From assembly GCA_017964115.1 (NCBI GenBank), contig JAGCSL010000040.1:1-9947 (forward strand): a stretch of 9,947 nt of DNA, given 5' to 3'. A model generated the notes under the pieces. The model saw nothing but the letters and a program-made list of their open reading frames with translations, made no database searches and had not been told where the DNA came from. This stretch comes from Candidatus Saccharimonadota bacterium. Its GTDB lineage: Bacteria; Patescibacteriota; Saccharimonadia; Saccharimonadales; Saccharimonadaceae. Shown piece by piece: positions 1 to 7,050 of this stretch; positions within the stretch are counted from its first letter, which is position 1; each line of letters starts with the position of its first letter. The translations under genes and the position numbers were made by a program.

Positions 1-494
1 CAATGTTGTTCGAGCGTCTCGCCCACCATCTTAGTGCTGAGCTTAGACTTGAGATCTTTGAGGCGATCTATTTCTTCGTCTTTGAGCTTTAGGGCGCCTT
101 CGTATTGAGTTTTTAGCGCCGTTTCGCGGAGTTTAACTTGCGCCGCCAACGATTCTTCGCGAAGTTTCGCCTCGGAAGTTTTGGTCTTTAAGTCAGCCTT
201 AGCGGTTTCAAGTTCTTTCTCAACTGGCGCGAGCGCTTTTGTGATGGCAAGTTCCTTGTCGGTTTCGGCCTGCTTAATTTTGGCTTCAAGTTCGGCAATC
301 TTTTTGGTTTGAGCGTTTTTGGCTTTTTCGAGTTCGAGCTCATTAGCAGAGTCGGCCTTTTCGAGCGCTGCCGCAACTTGTTTTTCGACTTCGTCATTAA
401 ATTCGTGCGTGCGCACTTGGTTTAAAATATCTGCGTAGCTGTCATCGTCAACTTTGAAAGTCTTGCCACATTTTGGACATCGTAGTTCTGCCAT
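1..494 (-). CDS. DUF2130 family coiled-coil protein, N-terminal part
   Basis: This is the first 164 codons of a minus-strand gene that continues past the left edge. The protein begins MAELRCPKCGKTF, with a CPxCG zinc-ribbon-like pair at residues 6-10. A long, highly charged coiled coil rich in Glu, Lys, Ala and Leu follows at about residues 35-150. It then reaches KLSTKMVGETLEQH, which resembles the entry to the conserved DUF2130 core (COG4487). That core, where the family's main conservation lies, is outside the window. The function of the family is not known. The start is the ATG at 494-492, preceded by a clear GGAGAAGAA ribosome binding site. The gene is divergent from the small membrane protein operon across about 105 bp. 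Family assignment is from the N-terminal pattern only. Confidence 0.85.
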   Translation of the reverse strand, partial: MAELRCPKCGKTFKVDDDSYADILNQVRTHEFNDEVEKQVAAALEKADSANELELEKAKNAQTKKIAELEAKIKQAETDKELAITKALAPVEKELETAKADLKTKTSEAKLREESLAAQVKLRETALKTQYEGALKLKDEEIDRLKDLKSKLSTKMVGETLEQH

Positions 495-528
495 TTCTTC
501 TCCACTTTTCTTTTTATTTTACCTCAAA

Positions 529-557
529 TTGACTTTTAATGCGTTTTGTGATATAAT
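529..557 (+). promoter_or_regulatory. Near-consensus sigma70-type promoter of the small membrane protein operon
   Basis: TTGACT (529-534) and TATAAT (552-557) are separated by exactly 17 nt, and TG at 549-550 gives an extended -10 (TGATATAAT). This is the best promoter in the window. Transcription should begin near 564, giving a leader of about 36 nt that carries a purine-rich ribosome binding site (GAGAGGGG, about 585-592) before the ATG at 600. The -10 lies in the near-palindrome TATAATTATA, so a minus-strand TATAAT (561-556) overlaps it and could serve the DUF2130 gene, although no good -35 is seen for that direction. Confidence 0.8.
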
Positions 558-599
558 TATATATGTAGTTTTAGGCTTGTTTTCGAGAGGGGTGGTGTT

Positions 600-833
600 A
601 TGGATTATAAAAGCTTTTACGACTACGCAATTCTCGCGGGCAAAATTGGTTTGGTAGGCATCCTGGTCGCCATCCTGTTCCGCATCGTTCTTTTCCTAGT
701 CGGCGGTATTCTTGGCGTATTAATCGGAATATTACATCTTATTGCCCTGGCGGCTTTCTATATCGGAATCCCGGCCATGCTGATTCTTTTTGCCATTGCG
801 GCAGTTCTCTACTTCAAGGAGAAGGGGGTGTAA
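600..833 (+). CDS. Small hydrophobic membrane protein (77 aa), first of a tandem pair
   Basis: I do not recognise this family. The 77-aa protein starts MDYKSFYDYAIL and is almost wholly hydrophobic from residue 12 to 70. It most likely has two or three membrane helices, rich in Ile, Leu, Val, Gly and Ala, and a short charged C-terminus (YFKEKGV). There is no cleavable signal or catalytic motif. The ATG at 600 follows a strong GAGAGGGG site. The alternative upstream start at 454 in another frame has no support. The gene sits behind a near-consensus promoter, 2 nt before a similar gene. Codons such as ATC, CTG, TTC, GTC and GCC dominate, more than in the neighbouring ATPase genes, which fits high expression or a different origin. 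It shares a helix pattern with the next gene (AILFRIVLFLV versus GAFFKLMLFVF; YIGIPAMLIL versus RIGTPLFVIL), so the two are probably diverged duplicates. Confidence 0.75.
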   Translation: MDYKSFYDYAILAGKIGLVGILVAILFRIVLFLVGGILGVLIGILHLIALAAFYIGIPAMLILFAIAAVLYFKEKGV

Positions 834-835
834 AT

Positions 836-1093
836 ATGGTCAATAAGCCGTTCGACAAAGTGTGGGGATGGGCGATTACCGCCTTCGTGGTAGCAGCGAT
901 TGGTTTGCTGGTGGGCGCCTTCTTCAAGCTGATGCTGTTCGTTTTCCCGGTCGATTGGACGTTTTGGTACGGTCTGTGCAAGATCCTCTACTTCCTGGGA
1001 ATCTGGGCATTCCGCATCGGCACGCCGCTATTCGTCATCCTCAGCATCGTAGCCTTTATTGGCAATCTGGTTTACCAGATTTCACACAAGTGA
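836..1093 (+). CDS. Small hydrophobic membrane protein (85 aa), second of a tandem pair
   Basis: The family is not recognised. The 85-aa protein (MVNKPFDKVWGWAITAF...) has about three hydrophobic segments, near residues 12-36, 42-60 and 62-80. It is rich in aromatic residues (W10, W12 and WTFWYG in the middle) and ends in a basic tail, YQISHK. Its ATG at 836 is 2 nt after the TAA of the previous gene, and the ribosome binding site AAGGAGAAGGGGG lies inside the end of that gene. The two are therefore one operon with coupled translation. The similar length, helix spacing and IGxP motif suggest it is a paralogue of its neighbour, and the proteins may act together, for instance as a hetero-oligomer (inference). 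It stops at TGA (1091-1093), showing that TGA is a stop here and arguing against the Gracilibacteria code. A GC-rich hairpin follows 12 nt later. Confidence 0.75.
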   Translation: MVNKPFDKVWGWAITAFVVAAIGLLVGAFFKLMLFVFPVDWTFWYGLCKILYFLGIWAFRIGTPLFVILSIVAFIGNLVYQISHK

Positions 1094-1105
1094 TGCGATA
1101 CCCGC

Positions 1106-1128
1106 AAAGGGCCCCTTCGGGGCCCTTT
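1106..1128. terminator. GC-rich hairpin terminator shared by converging genes
   Basis: A perfect 10-bp stem AAAGGGCCCC/GGGGCCCTTT (1106-1115 with 1119-1128) closes over a 3-nt TTC loop. On the plus strand it is followed by a broken T-run (AGTCTTTTCT). It ends the small membrane protein operon. The stem overlaps the stop codon of the converging ATPase gene (TAA, 1129-1127), so the last codons of that gene and the terminator share bases. The T-run for the minus direction is poor, so termination of the ATPase message here is less certain. Confidence 0.8.
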
Positions 1129-3754
1129 AGTCTTTTCTGAAACGAGAAGCAATATTTTTATATAATTCCATCAATATTAGAATAGATGAAGCAACAATAA
1201 AGAGCCAGATGATTGCCCAAAACGGAATCGAGACAGTTTGTAAGAATTTCGAAAATATTGGCACTTTCATGACGACGATTTGCAACAGAATCGTACATAT
1301 AATACCGATTGCGATAAACCAATTATTCTTGAGCGGGACTGAAAATGCAGAACGACTTTCGCTGCGACAGTTGAAGACGTGAATATTTTGAATGAAGACC
1401 ATTAGACACATAATATAGCCACGTGCGGTCGTGATTTCCATCTGTAGGCCATGTATCAAATACCAATAAAAGGCAAAAACAACGCCAGTGATAATAGCGC
1501 CAGAGATGGCAATTTCGCGAATGAGGCGTTTGTCGAAGATAGATTGCTTAGGATCGCGTGGCTTCTCCTTAAGGATGCTCGGTTCGGCAGTTTCGAAGCT
1601 GAGCGCAAGGTCCTGAATGCCGTCCGTCACGACATTAAGCCAGAGTAGCTGCACGGCAACCAATGGCATCGGCATATCACAAGCAATGGCGAGACAGAAA
1701 AAGGCCGCTTCAGCTAAGCCGCAAGAAATCAAAAAGTAAATAATTTTGCGAATATTCGCAAAAGCTACGCGCCCTTCCTGAACACCGGCCACAATGGACT
1801 TAAAATTGTCATCAATAATAATCATGTCGGCAGTTTCGCGCGCAATATCAGTACCGGAACCCATTGCGATGCCGATATTAGCAACCTTTAGTGCGGGCGC
1901 ATCATTAACGCCATCGCCTGTAACGGCCACAAATTCACCCTGACGTTTTAATGATTCGACGATTTTTAGTTTTTGCAAAGGCGCCACACGCGCAAAAACA
2001 GTTTTGCCAGCAATAAAATCGTCGAAACTGTGCTTAGAACCACGCGCCGCTTCAGCTACCTCGTCGCCAGTTGCGACTTGCGCCTCCGTCTCAGCGAGTT
2101 TTAAATCTTTTGCGATTGATAAAGCCGTGAGTGGATGGTCGCCCGTAATCATCAAAACCTTAATGCCAGCTTCATGACACTCGCGAATTGAAACAACTGC
2201 TTCTTTACGGATCGGATCGATGAATCCGACCATACCCATGAAGGTAAGGTTCTTGATATTATTTGCATCATAATTATTACTTTTACGAATTTCACCATTC
2301 GCTACAGCAATGACGCGAAAACCGTCTTTGGCGAGGTTTTCATTTTGCTGTTTCAATTTTGTGGTATTTTTGCTGGAAGCAAAATTCACTTTGTCGCAAA
2401 AATCTTTCACTACTTCTAACGAGCCTTTGACTGTACAGAAAGTTTTACCGTCCTTTTCGTAAAATACGGCGGAATATTTATTCTCGGATTCATACGGAAT
2501 TCGTTCAAGAATCTTAATGCCTTTGGTCTTAACGCCAAGTTTCGCTGCTAATACTAAGAATGCGATGTCGATCGAATCGCCGATTGGAGTTTTGCCTGAA
2601 ATATCCGCTTCATTATTCAACGCACCATATAGGCCAATTTCCTCGGCATATTTTGGCACATTGCCAATTACCCTACCCTTTGTTTCGTAGCCGGTGCCAG
2701 TGATTTGATATTCTTCACCATTCGGTAAAACGATACGTTTGGCGGTTTGCTGGTTAACAGTAAGCGTACCGGTCTTATCTGAAGCGATTACCGTACAGCT
2801 GCCGAGCGATTCGGCGGCATTCAGCTTGCGCACTATAACGTTCTTTTTGGACATTTTGTTTGCCGCGATAGTAAGCGCCATCGTAAGCGCGAGTGGTAGA
2901 CCTTCCGGCATCGCTGACACTGCGAAGGCAATCACGGTAAGAAGTATTTCATGACCCGGCGTATGTTTTGCAATTAAAAGAATCGCAATAACGATAGCCA
3001 CCGCAACAACCATAACACTTATTTGTTTGCTGAATTTTTCAACTCGAATAGTGAGTGGCGATTTCTCGTCTTCGGTCGTTGCGAGGCTATCGGCGATTTT
3101 GCCTAATTCTGTATCGAGACCAATCTCCGTAACATAAGCCTTGGCGCGACCAGTTACGACCGTAGTACCCGAAAAAACCATATTTTCGCGGTCTGATATT
3201 GATAGTTTTTTGCCATTAAGTGCTTCATTAGTTTTAGCAACCTGAACACTTTCGCCTGTTAGAATCGATTCGTCGACAGTGAAGTTATGCGCCTCGATTA
3301 CGCGCATATCGGCGCCAATTTTGTCGCCAGATTCGAGTAAAACTAAATCGCCAATCGTAAGCTTTTCTACGCCGATTGAAACGTCTTTGCCGTCACGAAT
3401 TACGTGCACTTCGTCTTTAACAAGTTTTGAGAGCGCATCAGCAGTATTATTGGCTTTATTTTCCTGATAAGTGCCAATAATCGCATCTACTAAAACGATA
3501 AATATTATTGCAACAGCATCAACAATTTCGCCCACAAAAAAAGACACAACGATCGCGACAAGTAAAAGCAACACGATTGGATCCATAAATTCACTGAGAA
3601 AAATCTTAACAATGCCGTCCTTTTTCTTCTTTGGGAGTGTATTCGCACCATATTTGCGCTGACGAGTGGACGCTTCGGCCGCACTGAGGCCATGAGGGCC
3701 AGTTTTTAGTTCTCTTTCTACCTCTGCGATGCTCTGTTCAAAATAATTAGCCAT
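1127..3754 (-). CDS. P2-type cation-transporting P-type ATPase (SERCA/PMCA-like, probable Ca2+ pump)
   Basis: The 875-aa pump carries the full catalytic set. It has the actuator loop TGES (166-169), PEGLP in M4 (283-287), the phosphorylation site DKTGT (Asp326), KGSLE in the nucleotide-binding domain (443-447), TGD (537-539) and TGDGVNDAPAL (612-622). About ten membrane helices are visible. M6 has NVVTDG (707-712), matching the Asn/Asp ion ligands of Ca2+ pumps, and M4 has the matching Glu. In M5 the Glu (residue 682) is kept, but the usual neighbouring Asn appears replaced; M8 has Gln where SERCA has Glu. Only one ion site may therefore be complete. Export of Ca2+ by ATP hydrolysis is likely; Mn2+ or another cation is possible. 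The ATG at 3754 (MANYFEQ) is preferred over an in-frame ATG 18 codons upstream, which would overlap the divergent gene and precedes an untypical sequence. No Shine-Dalgarno site is seen. Confidence 0.92.
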   Translation of the reverse strand: MANYFEQSIAEVERELKTGPHGLSAAEASTRQRKYGANTLPKKKKDGIVKIFLSEFMDPIVLLLLVAIVVSFFVGEIVDAVAIIFIVLVDAIIGTYQENKANNTADALSKLVKDEVHVIRDGKDVSIGVEKLTIGDLVLLESGDKIGADMRVIEAHNFTVDESILTGESVQVAKTNEALNGKKLSISDRENMVFSGTTVVTGRAKAYVTEIGLDTELGKIADSLATTEDEKSPLTIRVEKFSKQISVMVVAVAIVIAILLIAKHTPGHEILLTVIAFAVSAMPEGLPLALTMALTIAANKMSKKNVIVRKLNAAESLGSCTVIASDKTGTLTVNQQTAKRIVLPNGEEYQITGTGYETKGRVIGNVPKYAEEIGLYGALNNEADISGKTPIGDSIDIAFLVLAAKLGVKTKGIKILERIPYESENKYSAVFYEKDGKTFCTVKGSLEVVKDFCDKVNFASSKNTTKLKQQNENLAKDGFRVIAVANGEIRKSNNYDANNIKNLTFMGMVGFIDPIRKEAVVSIRECHEAGIKVLMITGDHPLTALSIAKDLKLAETEAQVATGDEVAEAARGSKHSFDDFIAGKTVFARVAPLQKLKIVESLKRQGEFVAVTGDGVNDAPALKVANIGIAMGSGTDIARETADMIIIDDNFKSIVAGVQEGRVAFANIRKIIYFLISCGLAEAAFFCLAIACDMPMPLVAVQLLWLNVVTDGIQDLALSFETAEPSILKEKPRDPKQSIFDKRLIREIAISGAIITGVVFAFYWYLIHGLQMEITTARGYIMCLMVFIQNIHVFNCRSESRSAFSVPLKNNWFIAIGIICTILLQIVVMKVPIFSKFLQTVSIPFWAIIWLFIVASSILILMELYKNIASRFRKD

Positions 3755-3798
3755 TATGCTTATTATTATATAGCAATTTTTTGAGATATAATTGAATA
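3755..3798. promoter_or_regulatory. 44-bp divergent promoter region between the two ATPase genes
   Basis: Both directions have -10 boxes and no Shine-Dalgarno site. On the plus strand TATAAT (3787-3792) ends exactly 6 nt before the GTG at 3799. On the minus strand TATAAT (3770-3765) lies 10 nt before the ATG at 3754, and an overlapping AATAAT lies 7 nt before it. Both mRNAs would start at, or within a few bases of, their start codons. No convincing -35 is present for either. There is no room for a large operator outside the promoters, so any regulator would have to bind over them. Confidence 0.6.
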
Positions 3799-6171
3799 GT
3801 GAAGACAAAAATTAAGGTCAACTACCAAAAAGGATTAACAAAGAAACAAGTCCACGCGATGCGTCGCGAAGGACTCGTTAATACTGCCGTTAAACCACCG
3901 AGCAAGACCGTCAAAGAAATCGTGGTTAGCAACGTCTTTACTTATTTTAACTTCGTTTTTTTGATCATAGCGATTTTATTGATTGCCGTGCGCTCATATC
4001 GTGATTTAACTTTTATGCCGATTATTATCGCGAACACATTGATCGGTATCTTTCAGGAAATGCGCGCCAAAACAGTCCTAGACAAGCTCACAATGCTAAA
4101 CGCGCCAACCGCTAACGTGATCCGCGAAGGGCGCGAGAAAAATGTTAACGCCGAACGCTTAGTACAGAATGACGTAGTTGTATTTCGTGCCGGCAATCAA
4201 ATTCCGGCTGACGCCGTAGTGCTATATGGCGAGGCAAAAGTTAACGAATCGCTATTAACTGGCGAGGCGGACGAAATTCTCAAAACTGAAGGCAGCGAAT
4301 TGATGAGTGGTAGCTTTGTAGTTTCGGGCGAATGCTATGCACAACTAACGCGTGTCGGCGCAGAATCGTACATTTCGCAACTCACTTTACAAGCTAAAAA
4401 AGTTAAGACTAAAGAACAGTCTGAAATCATTCGCTCGTTAAATAAAATTGTCACAATTGCCGGTATTGCAATTATTCCTATTGGCTTGGCAATGTTTGCG
4501 CAAAATTTCTTCGTAAATCATGTCGAATTGCAACGTAGCGTGCAATCGGCGGTCGCCTCAATTATTGGCATGATTCCGGAAGGCCTATTCTTGCTGTCTA
4601 GTATTGCATTGGCTGTGAGCGCAATGCAGTTGGCGCAGAAAAAAGTACTTTTGCACGATATGAAGAGCATTGAAACTTTAGCGCGCGTAAATGTGCTCTG
4701 CGTCGATAAGACTGGCACAATCACCGACAATACAATGAGCGTCGATAGCGTCATATCACTTAGTAAAAACCATGGTCAAAACGAGTTATTTGGACTATTG
4801 AGCGATTTTGCGAGTGCGCAAGCTGCTGACAATATCACTATGGAAACCATGAAAGCCTATTTTACAAAACCGGCCGGCCGCAAAGTTACGAGCGTATCGG
4901 GTTTTTCAAGTGAGTTTAAGTACAGTGGCGTAAATTTCGAAAAAGAAACTTATGTACTTGGTGCGCCAGAATTTGTTTTGGGCGAAGATTACGGGAAATA
5001 TCAGGAGCAAATTGAAGATTACGGCAGTAAAGGTTATCGTGTTTTACTGTTTAGTAAATATGATGACTCTGCGGATGGGCGCAAATTAATTGCAAAAATT
5101 ACCCCGCTTGCTTTGGTTCTAATTACAAACCCAATTCGCGAAAGTGCCACTGAGACCTTTAAGTTCTTCGCCGCGCAAGGCGTTGAAATTAAGGTTATTT
5201 CTGGAGATAATCCACGCACAGTATCTGAAGTTGCCAAAAAAGCTGGAATTAAAGGCGCCGAAAACTATGTCGATGCCTCGACTTTGGACTCGAACGAAAA
5301 AATCGATGAAGCAATGCGAAAGTATACTGTTTTTGGGCGCGTCACACCAGAACAAAAACGTAAATTCGTAAAATCAATGCAGGCAGACGGTAAGACCGTT
5401 GCCATGACTGGTGACGGCGTAAATGACGTGCTGGCCTTGCGCGATGCGGATTGTTCTGTTGCGATGGCGAGCGGTAGCGATGCGGCCGTCCAAGCTGCAC
5501 AGGTTGTGCTACTCGAATCAGATTTCGCACGCATGCCAGAAGTTGTAGCAGAAGGCCGACGCGTCGTAAACAACCTTGAGCGCTCAGGTAGCCTATTCTT
5601 AGTCAAAAATGTGTTTTCTTTTATTACTTCCGTACTCGCAATTTTATTCATGATTGCATATCCGCTGATTCCGGCACAAATTTCACTAATCAGTGCATTT
5701 ACGATCGGCATCCCAGGCTTCCTACTTTCGCAAGCACCAAACCACGATTTAATTAAAGGCAACTTCGTCAGTAATATTCTCAAACGCGCCACGCCGGGCG
5801 GCCTCACCGACATGATTGTCGTTATGATGATGGTGGTGCTCGGCAGAATATTCGGCGTCAGCCAGATCGAAATATCAACTTCCTGTACTTTTCTGTTGAT
5901 GGTGGTAGGCATCATGATGGTAGCGCGCGCATCAAAGCCAATCGATAAATACAAAGGTGCAGTAATTGGTCTTTGTGTCGCTGGCCTAGCGCTTTGTTAT
6001 GCTATTATTCCGGCTTTCTTCGGTATGACCAGAATGGCCTTGCAAAGCTGGGTGATCTGCGCCGCACTCGCCCTCTTCTCTATTCTAGTTTTACGCTGGA
6101 TGACTACATTAGTAGAATGGGTTTGGAAACAGTTTGATAAAAGCAAATTAATCAAAAGAATACGCGCATAA
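3799..6171 (+). CDS. ctpE: CtpE-type P-type ATPase (probable calcium transporter)
   Basis: The 790-aa protein matches the layout of mycobacterial CtpE. The N-terminus has GLT..QV..RR..G..N, then NVFTYFNF (M1) and ANTLIGIFQEMRAK..LDKL (M2). Catalytic motifs are TGEAD (154-158), PEGL (260-263), DKTGT (Asp303), SGDN (468-471) and TGDGVNDVLALRDADCSVAMASGS (537-560). The C-terminal half has TIGIPGFLLSQAPN (635-648) in the M6 region, typical of this group, and about six helices in all. The nucleotide-binding KGxPE is read as LGAPE (387-391). CtpE of Mycobacterium smegmatis has been linked to Ca2+ uptake; that role here is inferred. The start is GTG at 3799: the next ATG (codon 21) would delete the conserved GLT segment. 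TATAAT ends 6 nt upstream, which points to a leaderless mRNA. The gene is divergent from the P2-type pump, 44 bp away. Confidence 0.88.
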   Translation: MKTKIKVNYQKGLTKKQVHAMRREGLVNTAVKPPSKTVKEIVVSNVFTYFNFVFLIIAILLIAVRSYRDLTFMPIIIANTLIGIFQEMRAKTVLDKLTMLNAPTANVIREGREKNVNAERLVQNDVVVFRAGNQIPADAVVLYGEAKVNESLLTGEADEILKTEGSELMSGSFVVSGECYAQLTRVGAESYISQLTLQAKKVKTKEQSEIIRSLNKIVTIAGIAIIPIGLAMFAQNFFVNHVELQRSVQSAVASIIGMIPEGLFLLSSIALAVSAMQLAQKKVLLHDMKSIETLARVNVLCVDKTGTITDNTMSVDSVISLSKNHGQNELFGLLSDFASAQAADNITMETMKAYFTKPAGRKVTSVSGFSSEFKYSGVNFEKETYVLGAPEFVLGEDYGKYQEQIEDYGSKGYRVLLFSKYDDSADGRKLIAKITPLALVLITNPIRESATETFKFFAAQGVEIKVISGDNPRTVSEVAKKAGIKGAENYVDASTLDSNEKIDEAMRKYTVFGRVTPEQKRKFVKSMQADGKTVAMTGDGVNDVLALRDADCSVAMASGSDAAVQAAQVVLLESDFARMPEVVAEGRRVVNNLERSGSLFLVKNVFSFITSVLAILFMIAYPLIPAQISLISAFTIGIPGFLLSQAPNHDLIKGNFVSNILKRATPGGLTDMIVVMMMVVLGRIFGVSQIEISTSCTFLLMVVGIMMVARASKPIDKYKGAVIGLCVAGLALCYAIIPAFFGMTRMALQSWVICAALALFSILVLRWMTTLVEWVWKQFDKSKLIKRIRA

Positions 6172-6173
6172 TA

Positions 6174-6179
6174 TATAAT
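6174..6179 (+). promoter_or_regulatory. -10 box of a probable leaderless promoter
   Basis: A perfect TATAAT begins 3 nt after the stop codon of the CtpE-type gene. Exactly 6 nt (GAACTT) separate it from the ATG at 6186, so transcription would be expected to start on the A of the ATG. No Shine-Dalgarno sequence precedes the ATG. No good -35 was found 17 nt upstream, inside the ATPase gene. Confidence 0.6.
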
Positions 6180-6185
6180 GAACTT

Positions 6186-6473
6186 ATGGTAAAGCAGAAA
6201 TCGAAACCGAGAAAGCAAAAAACTGCAAAGACGAGTCGCAAAGAACATATCAAGCAGAGTACGGTTAGTACATTTTGGGTGGTGCTCGGAATTGTCTTAT
6301 GCGTTGTGATTGTTGTCCTGACAATACTAGCAATCGATTGGCTCGTCTATAGGCATAATTGCGAAAAAAGAGTGTCCGATATTGATCCAGAAAAAAGTGC
6401 TCTAATCGGACCAACTCAAGAACAGGCAGAAGGCTGCAATAATTATAGTTTGTTCTTCCTGAAGAATAACTAG
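6186..6473 (+). CDS. Small single-helix membrane protein (95 aa)
   Basis: The family is not recognised. Residues 1-25 are strongly basic (MVKQKSKPRKQKTAKTSRKE), and a single hydrophobic helix spans about residues 29-53 (FWVVLGIVLCVVIVVLTILAI). A hydrophilic tail of about 40 residues follows, with Cys59 and Cys84. By the positive-inside rule the N-terminus is cytoplasmic and the tail is outside, where the two cysteines could form a disulfide. There is no signal peptidase site, so it is probably a membrane-anchored protein. It lies 14 nt after the ATPase gene and 23 nt before the DUF2726 gene, each with its own -10 box. It could be an accessory to either neighbour, but nothing in the sequence proves that. 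The coding call rests on the clear membrane topology, the positional -10 signal and the absence of another gene in the space. Confidence 0.7.
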   Translation: MVKQKSKPRKQKTAKTSRKEHIKQSTVSTFWVVLGIVLCVVIVVLTILAIDWLVYRHNCEKRVSDIDPEKSALIGPTQEQAEGCNNYSLFFLKNN

Positions 6474-6484
6474 CAGAAATATGA

Positions 6485-6490
6485 GATAAT
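6485..6490 (+). promoter_or_regulatory. Extended -10 box of a probable leaderless promoter
   Basis: GATAAT (five of six consensus bases), preceded by TGA to give an extended -10 (TGAGATAAT), stands exactly 6 nt before the ATG at 6497. There is no Shine-Dalgarno sequence. The geometry is the same as for the two plus-strand genes upstream. Confidence 0.5.
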
Positions 6491-6496
6491 ATATCT

Positions 6497-7021
6497 ATGG
6501 ATTTAAAAACTGCGTTAATTGTAGGTGGGATTGCGATTCTTGTGCTAGTTTTGACTAACGCACCTCGCTTAATAATTGACCGCAAGCAGGCAACAAAGCC
6601 GTTCGAGATAAAGAAATCCAATTATCGTTATTATTCTCGAAAATATATCATGACCGAACGCGAAAATCAGTTTTTCCATCGGCTAAACGTACTCGTTGGT
6701 CGCTATTGGTATATTTTGCCACAAGTTCACCTATCGTCTATCCTAAACCACAAGATAAAGGGACAGAATTGGTCAGCCGCTTTTAAACATATCAATGGAA
6801 AGTCAGTGGATTTTGTATTAATCAGCAAAAAAAGCGGTGAAATAATTTGCGCAATCGAGCTCGACGACACCTCCCATGACTACGATGCGCGCGTAAAACG
6901 CGATATCGAAATTAACCGCATTTTTTATGAAGCGGGTGTTCCATTGGCGCGCTTTCGTAGCGTAGAACACATGAAAGACAAGCAAATTCTTGACGAACTG
7001 AGAGATGTGATAAGAAAATAA
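6497..7021 (+). CDS. Membrane-anchored DUF2726 protein (nuclease-like fold)
   Basis: The 174-aa protein has one N-terminal hydrophobic helix (residues 6-20, ALIVGGIAILVLVLT). A basic linker follows, then a DUF2726 domain from about residue 51. The domain opens with MTERENQFFHRL and includes NWSAAFKHINGKSVDFVLIS (91-110), CAIELDDTSHDYDARVKRD (118-136) and GVPLARF (147-153). DUF2726 is related to restriction-endonuclease-like (PD-(D/E)xK) folds. Asp105, Glu121 and Asp123/124 are the candidate acidic residues, with His127, Arg132 and Asp136 also conserved-looking. The substrate is unknown; nuclease activity is an inference from the fold. The N-terminal anchor would hold the domain at the inner face of the membrane. 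The ATG at 6497 has no ribosome binding site but has a -10 box 6 nt upstream. The gene ends in a strong hairpin that overlaps its stop codon. Confidence 0.87.
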   Translation: MDLKTALIVGGIAILVLVLTNAPRLIIDRKQATKPFEIKKSNYRYYSRKYIMTERENQFFHRLNVLVGRYWYILPQVHLSSILNHKIKGQNWSAAFKHINGKSVDFVLISKKSGEIICAIELDDTSHDYDARVKRDIEINRIFYEAGVPLARFRSVEHMKDKQILDELRDVIRK

Positions 7022-7050
7022 TAGCTCCCTTTCGGGGAGCTATTATTGTT
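7020..7050. terminator. Bidirectional rho-independent terminator
   Basis: A 10-bp stem AATAGCTCCC/GGGAGCTATT (7020-7029 with 7035-7044) with a TTTCG loop lies between two converging genes. On the plus strand it is followed by ATTGTT. On the minus strand it is followed by TTATTTTCTT, a better U-tract, so it should work well for the surface protein gene. It overlaps the TAA (7019-7021) of the DUF2726 gene. Confidence 0.85.

Noticed and set aside
862..1140. 92-codon frame on the plus strand overlapping the second small membrane protein
   Set aside because: It is shifted relative to a frame with clear membrane helices and a good ribosome binding site, and it runs through the terminator hairpin.
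3755..3808. 18-codon N-terminal extension of the P2-type ATPase
   Set aside because: It would overlap the start of the divergent gene and both promoters, and the family normally begins close to the MANYFEQ start.
5265..5954. 229-codon open frame on the minus strand
   Set aside because: It is fully inside the CtpE-type ATPase gene, whose motifs are intact in the plus frame, and its product has low-complexity, untypical composition.
6265..6621. 118-codon open frame on the minus strand
   Set aside because: It overlaps two plus-strand genes with better evidence (membrane helix and DUF2726 motifs) and has no ribosome binding site.
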